A stretch of DNA of 64,000 bases from Solen grandis (lineage: Eukaryota > Mollusca > Bivalvia > Adapedonta > Solenidae): NCBI GenBank assembly GCA_021229015.1, contig CM037792.1:40326283-40390282 (forward strand), read 5' to 3'. The notes under the pieces were generated by a model. That model ran no database searches. It was not told where the DNA came from and saw only the letters and a list, made by a program, of their open reading frames with translations. Positions 55,025 through 64,000 of the stretch are shown here, piece by piece. Position 1 is the first letter of the stretch. The number at the start of each line of letters is the position of its first letter. The translations under genes were made by a program, and so were the position numbers.

Positions 55025-57950
55025 TAATTTTGAAAAAATAAAGTTAATTCTGTTAGAAAGAATATATTTTAAAATTTCCCCCCCTTTTACCTTTTTTTTT
55101 TTCGTATGGACTTCTCATGCATAAATTTTTTGAAATAAGCCATATTCCAAAAATAAACAAGAAGGGGTTTAAGTTAGTAGAATTTATTTTTCCGATAAAA
55201 AAAAAAATATGTTTTGTATTAGGAGTACTATTTTTTCAGAATTTTTTTTTAAATTTGAACTTAAACCCCCTGTATATTTATTTCAATTTTAAAAACACCA
55301 CTCACAGAAAATGAATTTATATCAAAGTTTTTTAAAAAAATTTATTTTAAAAAAAAAATTTACCAAAAAACGCTGATCCCATCCCCTGGTTTTTTTTTTT
55401 TTTCCCCCCCCGAAAAGTCACCCTTTAAAATTTAAATTTAACGGTTTGACAGATTGGGGGAAAAAATCGAAACCGACCAATTTCGCGCGAAAAAACCCGA
55501 ACCCCTAAGTTGCGCTGCTGGCCCATTTTTTGCCTTTTTGGATTCGATATATTTAAACAAATAAACTTCAAAGGGGATTTTTTCACGACAATTTTGTTAT
55601 TTCGATGAGAAATCAATTTGATGACCCGTATTTAAAATTCATAATTTTTAAAATGTTTGAAAAAACGGATTAAGCGAGCGACCCCAAAAAAGTGCCCCCC
55701 TTTTGATAGTTTTACGTGTGGTGTGGTGGGTGTGTGTGTTGGAGCAAGCCCCTGGGCCTAGGCACACTTTAGGTTTTTTACGCCGCCTTGTGCCTTTCCC
55801 CGATTAAAATGTGTCAAAAGTCGTCAGTCTTGTTCGTGCGGAATTAAAAATTTTTTAAAAAAATTGAAAAAAAATTTATTTAATAGACAACAACGTTTTG
55901 TTCAGGAGCGCCGACCCCGGGTTTCCAGCAAAATTTTCGCCCGATTACCTTCTCAATCCGTTTACCGAAAGCAAATTTTTGTCACGACAATCACGTTTGT
56001 AAACCCATAGACAAAAGGGGTGGTTTCCCAATGTTAGGGACGCACCAACTGTCGGGGGTTTTGGCCCGACCTCTCCGCCTTCCCGACCGTGGACTTGTTC
56101 AAACTATAACTGCGTTCGAAATGATAGACATTGAGGTTTAAAAAATCCGTTTTTTCGCTTTTCTGTCGTAGGCTGTCTGCCAAAAGGACCCAAAAATCGA
56201 CACTGTGTGAACGCCGCATTACAGAAAATTAGCTTTCAGCGTCTTGAACGGAGACATGTTTTGATCTTTTTTTAAAACGTCCACTTTACACGTCAAAAGG
56301 GTTTTAAGCTGATTAAATTTTATTTTCTTAACTATATTTCACAAAGGTTTTTCTTTATCAAAATTTTTGGTTGCTTGTACAATTTTTAAAACGTAGAGCA
56401 AAATAAAGTCGGGAAATTGCAATTTTCAAAAAGGGTTAAATGCATGTGTCAAAAGCTCAAAGGTTTGGGGAACAAATCTGCAATGATTTTAAGTAAAGTA
56501 AATAAAATGATTTGACAAAAATTAAATATTTCAAACTTTTTTTAAATTTTTTTTTTTGTTGGTTTAAAAATCCCCCGACAATTTTTGTCTTTGGAGCGAT
56601 GTCTACTTAATGCAGTTTAGTGCTGCCCCACTGAGTACACGTCGTAGACAGTGGCATGTTCCCCCCGTCAATTACCTGATCCCCCCCAAAAATCCTGCAA
56701 CTACCCTTAATGCTAAGTGTAAGAAAGGAGTAAACATACCATTTTTTACGACTTTGTACGAACCCACGCCTCCCGTCCGAGGCGGACGCTCAAACTGGCC
56801 CCGGGAAGGGACACCCGTTTAGCTAGAAAATCAATATGAAAATAAAAATTTTTTTTTTTAATTAAAATGACAATACTATCGTAAATTACATTTTCCCAAA
56901 TCTTAATTAGGTGAAAGCTTAAGTGGATATTTTGAAAATTCTTACAATGGTTTTTAAAATTTTTTTTTTTTTATGTAATTTTCCCTTTTTCTTGATCAAT
57001 TTAAACTCTATGCCCAAAAAAACGTCTTAAAATTTCCACTCTAAAAATTTTTTAAAGAAAATTTTTCTAATGTTCTTAAATATAAGTCGTAAATTTGACA
57101 TGACGGCAAAAAACGCGGGGAAATTTTTAGTTTAAATTTTATTTTTGATGTTTTTCCCCTTTTTTTTGATAATTTTAAATTAAGGTCCAAAATAATCGTC
57201 TTAAAATCTCTAATCTCTTGCGAAGTGTTTATTATTTTTGGGTTTTAAAAAATTAACCTTGAAACTTTACAAACAAAAATCGCTAAATTCTCATTTTTAA
57301 AATTTTTTTTTTTGATGTAACCCCTTTTTTTGTCAATTTCAAAACTTTAGGTACCAAAAATGTCTTAAAATTCTCTTCTTTCACACATTTATCTTGGAAA
57401 ATTTTTAATCTTTTGAATACAAGCTCTTAAACCTCTTAAAAAAATGAAAAAATCACCAAAACTTGCACGAATTTGTTTTTTCCCCATTCTCCTAATTTTA
57501 GGTAATCATTTAAAATTTAAGACAAAAAGGGGGAAACTTGCTTACAAAAATTTTCTCTCTTTTTTCAAAAAACAAAGAATTTTGAGAATAAATTTTAAAC
57601 CCCTGAGGGTTACCAAATTTTTTTTTTTTCCCCAAACCCCAAAAACCGATTCAACCCCGATCTCAAAACTAAATTAATCTAAAGGTCTTTAAAAGCATAC
57701 AAAAAACGAAAATTTTTCCCGAAAAAATTTTTTCCCCCGTTTTTGAGTTTTTAAGGCCGAAAAAACCCAATTTTTTTTTGGGATTTTTTTTAAAAAACCT
57801 TGACCTTTGGGTTTTTCCAAAAAGGGAAGTGACTGGCTCTAAAATTTTTAATACTGCATCTTCAACAAAATTTCAAGTAAATAAAGCAAAAAAAAAAGCC
57901 ACGGTTTAAAAACCGTTAAGTTTTAATACAATTTTTTTAAGAGCTTATAA
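55025..57950 (+). repeat. Module F, copy 2
   Basis: Same start ('ctgttagaaagaatatattt', 'cgtatggacttctcatgcat') and same end as 37,083-39,780, about 17.9 kb away. Between about 55,150 and 56,220 the content differs: instead of the foldback there is a GC-richer stretch (55,640-56,220) with no recognised feature. The three internal 185-bp repeats reappear at about 56,980-57,400. Confidence 0.7.
56585..56818 (-). repeat. tRNA-derived SINE, minus strand, decayed copy
   Basis: Matches 38,286-38,592 in order: 'aatgcagtttagtgctgccccactg', 'cgtcgtagaca', 'taccattttttacga', 'gaacccacgcctcccg', 'gaggcggacgctc'. It is at the same relative place in module F, so it was duplicated with the module. Confidence 0.75.
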
Positions 57951-58380
57951 ACGTCATGTGACGTCATTCGCGTTCACTTTCAGAATGTATAGAAGATCGG
58001 GAAACAAAATTTCCCCCCCTAAATCTCGTTTTTCTAGTTTTTTCTGGAAGCGTTTTATACGCCAAAAACTTTCCCCCTTTTTTTAAAAATTTTTTAAAAA
58101 AAAGGGACACCGGGATGAAAAACCTAGAGCCTAACATACAAAATCTGTAAAATTTTTTGATAAAAATCGATCCAAAATAATGGCTGAGCCCGCTACAAAT
58201 TTTTCACCTGACGCAAATCTGATTATATGACGCTATGAAAAAAAATTTTCATTGCACCAAAAAGCCGGTTTTTTGAAATATATCCCAAAAAAATTTTTTC
58301 ATTGTTCTAAAGCAATGGAAACCCCCAAAAAATTTTAACACAAAAAAAAGAGGAAAAAAAAAAAGAATAAGAAGAAGAAA
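57951..58380 (+). repeat. B-like monomer (degraded)
   Basis: 'acgtcatgtgacgtcatt' at 57,951-57,968, 'gatgaaaaacctagagcctaacatac', 'ggctgagcccgctacaaa' and a B-end segment with polypurine AGAGGAAAAAAAAAAAG. Confidence 0.65.
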
Positions 58381-58516
58381 AAAGAAGCGAAAAAATAAAA
58401 AACAGTACAAACCCAAAAAGCTTTCTGCCGTAGGCAAAATTTCCCTAAAAAAAAAATAATAATAATAATAAACAAAAAAAACCCCCAAATAGGACTTTCT
58501 GCTTTAGGCAAAAAGT
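58381..58516 (+). repeat. Hairpin units, two copies
   Basis: CTTTCTGCCGTAGGCAAAAT and AGGACTTTCTGCTTTAGGCA followed by AAAAGTCCTAAT, each preceded by an 'aacagtacaaaccc' or 'aacaaaaaaaaccccc' spacer. Confidence 0.7.
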
Positions 58517-58560
58517 CCTAATAGATGCCCATTGGGTCTAAACGAATATATTTTTTCTGC
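58517..58560 (+). repeat. Hairpin leader, copy 10 (degraded)
   Basis: CTAATAGATGCCCATTGGGT then CTAAACGAATATATTTTTTCTGC. The right arm ACGAAT survives. The AGCAGG entry segment follows. Confidence 0.6.
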
Positions 58561-59575
58561 AACCTGTTTTTAATGCAAAAAGCAGGCGAAAAAATTTTCA
58601 GTAAGACTCACCTCTGGACAAAACCCATGTTCATGCTGAAAAATTTGACATTATATTCCGCGAAAAAAAGGGTTTTTAGTTACAAAAAAAAAAAAAATAA
58701 GTAGATATTAAATAGTAGTTTTTGACATCTATGACTCACGCCCAAAAAAAATTTTAAGAAATTATGCAGAACTGAAACTGTAAAAATTTAAATTTTCCCT
58801 ATCCATCCGAATTTTTTAAAAACCCAAAAAAAAATTTTTTGGTTCAGGGTTCGAATTTTTTTTTCAGCCACAACCCGGGGGTTTTTTTAAAAAATTATGG
58901 TTGTAAAAAAAATTTTCCCCTAAGTTTCAAGATTACCATCTGTATAAATTTAAAAAATCTGATCATAAAAGGGGGCCCGTAGAGCGCAAAAACCCTTTTT
59001 CACTATTTTGTCTGACGCCGTGCCCAAAGGGTCTGAAGATGCTTTTTTTCAAAAGCGCATACTTTATTTTCCCAAATCGAAATTTTCATTTTTCCCTTAA
59101 CAACTGGCATCAGTCGAAATCATTCCCCAAAAAAAAAAATTAAAAAGTATGCTTTTGACGTACATGACTTTATATGACGTCACGACTCAAAATTTTTTTA
59201 GAAATTCGAAAACGCAAAATGTGAAATTTTAAAAATTTTTCTCATCCAAAAACTTTTTTAACCCCAAAATGAAATTTCGGCCCCCATTTTCGAATCAATT
59301 TTGCCACAGAATTTCCCGGGCTTGGAAAATTTGGGTTTGCTGACGGGGTATGGGACCCCTTATTTTTAAATTCCATCTTGAAAATTTGAAGAAAACCCCA
59401 CAAAAATGAGGGGGTAGAGCGAAAAAACCATTATTCACTATTTTTTTTGCTGTGACGATGGACGTCCCTAGGTGCGAAATCCTTTTAAATCAAAATTTCC
59501 TTTAAAGTGAAATAACCCAAATAATTTTTATGTCCAGATATTTAACATATAAAAAAATAAGCGTTTTTTTTGGGA
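58561..59575 (+). repeat. AGCAGG entry segment and type A monomers (degraded)
   Basis: 'atgcaaaaagcaggcg', then two or so type A units ('agatgctttttttcaaaagcgcat', 'tatatgacgtcacgactcaaaa', 'gtagagcgaaaaaaccatt') and a damaged A-to-B link. Confidence 0.65.
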
Positions 59576-60979
59576 GAAGAAAAAAATAATAATAAAAAAA
59601 AAAAAGAAAGTCACGGACGAAAAATTTACGTTTTTTTTCACAAAATTTATAAACCCAGAACCACTAACTGACAAAATTTAACTTTCTATCCAAAAAAGGA
59701 CAGTTTTTATAAGTTTTAAAAAAATTTTCGTCCCCTTTGGGTTTGAATCTTTTGGGTCCCCCAAAATTTTGGGGTTTTTTGAATTTTAAAAAAGGACACC
59801 GGTAACACAAAAAAAAAGAAATATACACAAATGTAAAATTTTTTTAAAAATCGGCCCTTTAAAAAATGGCTCTGGACCGTGTACAAATTTTTGTAGTCAA
59901 TTTTTAAATGTGACGTAAAAAGACGTCATAAGGCTTCTTGAAAATCTTTTAAAAAAGAAATTTCAGCGTCTGAATTTTTGCCCCTTAAATTTTTTATTCC
60001 CCTTTTTGAAAATTTTAAAAAATATAGAAATCTCTTTTTAAAAAATTTGAAATACAAATTTTCATATAATGACGTCAAGTGCGTCAAATGACTTTTTTTT
60101 TTACAAAATTTTTTTAAAACCCCCAGAACCTAAACTGACCAAATATCACTTTTCTATCTAAAAAAACCGATTTTATAAGCATTTTAAAAAATTTTCGCCC
60201 TTTGGGTTTTTGAATTTTGAATTTTGCCATAAAACCCCTGGTTTTTTTGAATTTTGTAAAAGGGGCCCGAATGCACAATAGAATTTAAAAATACACTTTC
60301 CGTGAAAATTTAGAAAATCGGTTCATAAACAAGGCTGTAGACCGCGTAAAAACTTTTTTTGCATTTTTTAAATGTGGGCGTCATATACTCATAAAAGGAT
60401 AAAATCATAAAAAAAAAAATTTTTCCCCCTTTTTAACATTTTGTCATTAAATTTTCATGCCTTTTGACAATTAAAATTAAAAATTCTTGTTAATATTGAA
60501 ATACTTATAATATAAGGGGGGGCCGTGACGTCAAAATGACATTTTCAAAAAATTTTTTAAAATTTTTAAAGACCTATATACTGAAAAAATAATTTTTTCT
60601 ATTTAAATAGGAAAAATTTTATAATTTTTTTAAAAAATTTTAAGGGCCCTTTGGGGTTCGAACTTGGATTCGCTAAAAACCTGGTTTTTTTCGAATTTTA
60701 AAAAACCCACACGGGGGATGCACAACAAGCCTAACATAAAAAATTTCTAAAAAATTTTTGATAAAAAATCGGTCCAGAAAAAAAGGCTGGACCGCGTACA
60801 AACTTTTTCACCTACGTAAAATCTGACAAAATATGACGTCGTAAAAAATTTTAAAAAAATTCTTTCATCCGAAATCTCATGGTTTAAAAAAAATCCAAAA
60901 ATTTTCTTTTGTCCTGATCAATAAAAACCCCCCCAAAAAATTTTAACACAAAAAAAAGGGGGAAAAAAAAAAGAATATA
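59576..60979 (+). repeat. Type B monomer block (degraded)
   Basis: 'ggctctggaccgtgtacaaa', 'cataatgacgtcaagtgcgtc' near 60,066, 'ggctgtagaccgcgtaaaaa' and 'ggctggaccgcgtacaaact' in order, then the B-end segment and polypurine tail. Confidence 0.65.
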
Positions 60980-61028
60980 AAACAAAAAATTTTTTCGTTT
61001 GTTGAACAAACGATGGGTTTTTTTCTGC
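60980..61028 (+). repeat. Hairpin leader, copy 11 (variant)
   Basis: TTCGTTTGTTGAACAAACGA (61,005-area) keeps an arm-to-arm pairing CGTTTGTT / AACAAACG, different from CATTCGT / ACGAATG, before a degraded GGGTTTTTTTCTGC box. A changed but still paired stem. Confidence 0.55.
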
Positions 61029-62214
61029 CCTGCAAAAATTCGTAGTTAAACCCCCCTTTTTTTTGGGGGGGATGTCAAAAAATTTTGAAATGACATGCAC
61101 CTTGAAGATTTTCAAAAAAATTTTTTAAAAACAAAGGAAAACAGAAACAGAATTTTCACTGAAAAAAAATTACTTGTTGAAAATGTCTTGAATGCCTGGT
61201 GCGTCAGACGAAAATACACGGCATTGCAAAAGTCTTTTTTAAATTTTTTCCCCCAAAATTAATATTTCATGACCGTATTTTTTTTTAATTTCAATAAAAT
61301 TAATGCATAAAAAAGTGGGGGGAAAAGGGGTGCCCCCCAAAAGGGTTTCAATGCCAGCCTTCCTTTTTTTTTGCATGCAAAATTATTTTTTAAAAATTTT
61401 AAAAACTTTCCCTTAATAAAGAAAAATTTTTTAAAATCCAGGTACCATTAAAAGGGGTCTTAAAATTTTATCTACATTTCATCGCTTTAGTATAAACTTT
61501 TTGTTAAAAAATTTTATGAGATAAAAAGGGGCTAACCCCTTTGAAAAAACACCAAAAAACGAGTCAAAATTATGTCCATTTCAATTTTTTTGGGCACTAT
61601 AATTTTGGGGTCATTACTGAAAGTTTTTTAAATGCTGAAATACCTTTTTAAAGTAAAAATTGCTCTAAAAACACTTTTTCATTTTGTTTTTAAAAAAAAA
61701 ACAATACAACTGGAAAAACTTTAAAAAATAAAGCAGAAAAGCAAAAAAATGGTTATTGCGATCTATTTTTTTTAATAATGCTGGTACCATTTAAAGGATT
61801 TCCCAAATTTTTCTACAAAACGAACGTTTAATATGAACTTATGAACTGTTTTCGAGTTTTAAGCTTTTAAAAACCCCCAAAAAAAACTGAAAAATTTTCA
61901 ATAGAAAAAAAAAAGTCTTTCTGATTCGTTTTAAAAAAAGCTGCACATCGAAAGAAAGTAAGAATGTTCCTAAAATTTTTTCTAAAAATTTTTAAATCAA
62001 CAAAAAACAAACTTTACGCGATATCAGTTGTGAAAGCTTTTTTGGGGTCACAAAATATTTAGTTTTTTTGCCAAAACTAACCGTTTTTTAAGCCTTCTTC
62101 AAAAAAACCCGGGGGGGCATCGAAAGGTTTTTTTAAAGCATAAAATATATTACCCATAGTCCTTGATAAAAAATATATATTTCTTTTTTTGGGATATGAA
62201 GCTCCAAAAAAAAG
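61029..62214 (+). repeat. F-like module, incomplete and degraded
   Basis: 'ggtaccattaaaaggggtct...tctacatttcatcg' and 'ggtaccatttaaaggatttcccaaatttttctac' resemble the 185-bp internal repeats of module F. No SINE or foldback was seen. Confidence 0.5.
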
Positions 62215-62890
62215 AAGATGGCCCTAAAACGCTCACCTGAAAAACATTGTTCTCAAAGGCCCCACTTTTTGACCCCAAAAAAAATTGTTCAAGCTTTCAT
62301 GCAATAAACATTTTTACCAAGTTTGGTGATGAAAAAAATCATAAATAAGCTTCCCAGAGTGAAACAGTTTTTTCATCAATTTGACCCCGTTTAAATTTTT
62401 GACCCCCAATTTACCCCGTTTTGAACTTGTTCAAGCTTCATGCAGATAAACTTTTTTTTAAAGGTTTTTTGGGAAGATTGGATCAAAAATATGGCCTGTA
62501 GGTGGTTTAAAAAAAAAAATGAATAGGCAAAAACAATTTTTTTATTTACCTAGGGGCCTATTTGTTATCCCCATGACCCCTTTCGAACTTGTCCAACCCC
62601 ATGCAGATTAACATTCTGGCCAAGTCTGGGGGAAAAATTGGGTTTAAAAAAATGGCCCCTAGATGTAAACAGGGGGGTTTTTTTTTTAAAATTTACATAT
62701 TTTTTTTAAACCTCTGACATACTTTTTTTAACCCACATGGCCCAGTTTTGAACTTGCCATTAAAAAATTCTGACCCAAATTTTTTGGGGGAAGAATGGGG
62801 GGAAAAAGTGGGGCCCCCAGAATGTTAACTGTTTTCGACGGACAAGCGGCATCACAATAACTTTTATGCTCAGGTGAGCTAAAACGATAT
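62215..62890 (+). mobile_element. Non-autonomous repeat element ending AGGTGAGCTAAA
   Basis: Starts near GATGGCCCTAAAACGCTCACCTGA and holds internal repeats of about 140-170 bp ('gaacttgttcaagcttcatgcagat', 'aaaatatggcctgtag', 'gaacttgtccaaccccatgcagat'). It ends TCACAATAACTTTTATGCTC then AGGTGAGCTAAA. The CTCACCTGA start and AGGTGAG end are terminal inverted repeats. The terminus equals that of 40,881-41,997 but the interior differs. Familiar from bivalve genomes by memory. Confidence 0.7.
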
Positions 62891-64000
62891 TTGACATATA
62901 TTTTTTCATATTTTTTCCGGAAACGGAAGTTACCATTCACAATGGAAACGTTTTCCCGCACAGTTGTTTAAAAAAAAAGCAAATCGGTTTAAAAAAATTT
63001 CCGAGGCTAAAAACCACTATTTTTAAATTTTAAAAAAATTTTGGGAAAATGAGTCAAAATGACGCCCAATTTCTCAGCATGTAAAAAAAAAAACCCCAGG
63101 GGGAAAAGAGCAAACCAAATTTCAGCTTTCTAGGGGACTCTAGAAGCAAGTTATGCTTAAAAGAATTTTGACGTTTTTTGGGGTTTTTAAACTTGGGGTT
63201 TGCCCTAGTTTTTCCCGGCTTTAAAATTTTCAAATATGGAAGAAAAATCACATCTAGGACCTAATGTACACATTTTCGAAAAAAAAAAAGAATACCCTCA
63301 AAAATGTAGGGGTAGACCGCGAAAAATTTTGTTTAGTTTTTTTTAATGACGCATTTGCGTCATGGAAAAATTAAAAAAAATTTCACTCGAAAGTGTTTTA
63401 TTTTGCTGACCCTTGTAAAAACATTGAACGTTCTATCCAAGGTAACCTTGTTTAATTTACACCCCCCCAAAAAAAAGGAAAAAAAAAAGTTTGCCCCTTT
63501 TCAATTATGACGCATTGCGTTTTTAAACGTGTACTTCTACTGCAAAGAAAACCCCAGGATACGATGCTGCCAAAAATTTTAGGTTTTTAGTACCCCTGGA
63601 AGCAAAATTTTTGCTTAAACATCTAGGACCTAATTCACATTCGGGAAAAAATTTCATGAAGATCCGTAAAAAAAAAAGTCGGCTGTAGACCGCGAACAAA
63701 CTTTTTTTAGTATTTTCAGCTTTTACGTCAAAATGCGCACTAAATTTGAAAAAAATGCAGATCAAAAGGGGGCCAATTAGCTGATCACTGGAAAAATTTT
63801 TTAGACTCTATCTCAATTGTAACTTTTTTAAAAATTTCAACCTCAAAAGGGGGGAAAAAAAAAATAATAAAAAGAAGAAATATACATGTAAAATTTTTAA
63901 ACCCAAAAGTAAAAAGAAAACCTAAGAACCTATTTTTGAAAAAAAACAATTTTTATCTCATATGGGGGGGGGGTATAAGCATTTTTTAAAAAAGACGCCT
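62891..64000 (+). repeat. Diverged satellite monomers (degraded)
   Basis: Units with 'aaatttcagctttctagg', 'atctaggacctaatgtacacat', 'gggtagaccgcgaaaaa', 'ctgtagaccgcgaacaaactt' and damaged TGACGCATTTGCGTCATGG boundaries near 63,345. Closest to types B and C. It continues past the end of the window. Confidence 0.55.

Overview
The window looks like nuclear DNA of a marine bivalve mollusc. It is AT-rich and has no operons, ribosomal genes or compact coding. It carries several fragments of tRNA-derived SINEs, terminal-inverted-repeat MITEs, non-LTR retrotransposon pieces and two repeat elements ending in a GGTGAGCTAAA-type terminus. I know these as common bivalve interspersed repeats, but that resemblance is from memory and was not searched. 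No complete host gene is visible. The only host-gene candidates are exon-like open frames on the minus strand at 23.2-23.8 kb and 12.7-12.9 kb, both weak.

Layout. 1-23.8 kb is ordinary, mostly non-coding AT-rich DNA with scattered mobile elements. These include two copies of a roughly 300-bp MITE (1.4 and 2.5 kb) and a 46-bp satellite with a homogeneous core of about 39 units (2.87-4.67 kb) inside decayed flanks. There is a broken non-LTR C-terminus on the minus strand (7.87-8.47 kb) and there are several SINE pieces. At 17.3-20.2 kb lies a non-LTR element with ORF1 (one frameshift) and the 5' end of ORF2, which has a 2A-like motif after a hydrophobic segment; ORF2 stops inside the endonuclease. 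A gap of exactly 100 N follows (23,808-23,907).

23.9-64 kb is almost entirely a complex modular satellite. Its basic monomers are about 450 bp and fall into at least three related types (A, B, C). They are bounded by clusters of the palindrome TGACGTCA, often fused into longer palindromes. Blocks of A and B monomers alternate in a fixed order and are joined by link segments with polypurine tails. A conserved hairpin leader occurs 11 times, each followed by one of several different modules. Tandem arrays of a second hairpin (AGGACTTTCTGCC / GGCAGAAAGTCCT) also punctuate the region. One module (F, about 2.8 kb) is present twice, roughly 17.9 kb apart. The first copy contains a long foldback with about 230-bp arms that the second lacks. 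Large parts (about 24-30 kb, 34.5-37 kb, 53.6-64 kb) show inflated homopolymers and bases copied from their neighbours compared with clean copies at 45.6-52.3 kb. This is best explained by poor consensus in an unresolved repeat, so fine detail there should not be trusted.

The parts do not form a metabolic or defence pathway. The strongest candidate for something undescribed is the modular palindrome-rich satellite with its hairpin boundaries. Whether it is already catalogued as a bivalve repeat cannot be decided from the sequence alone.
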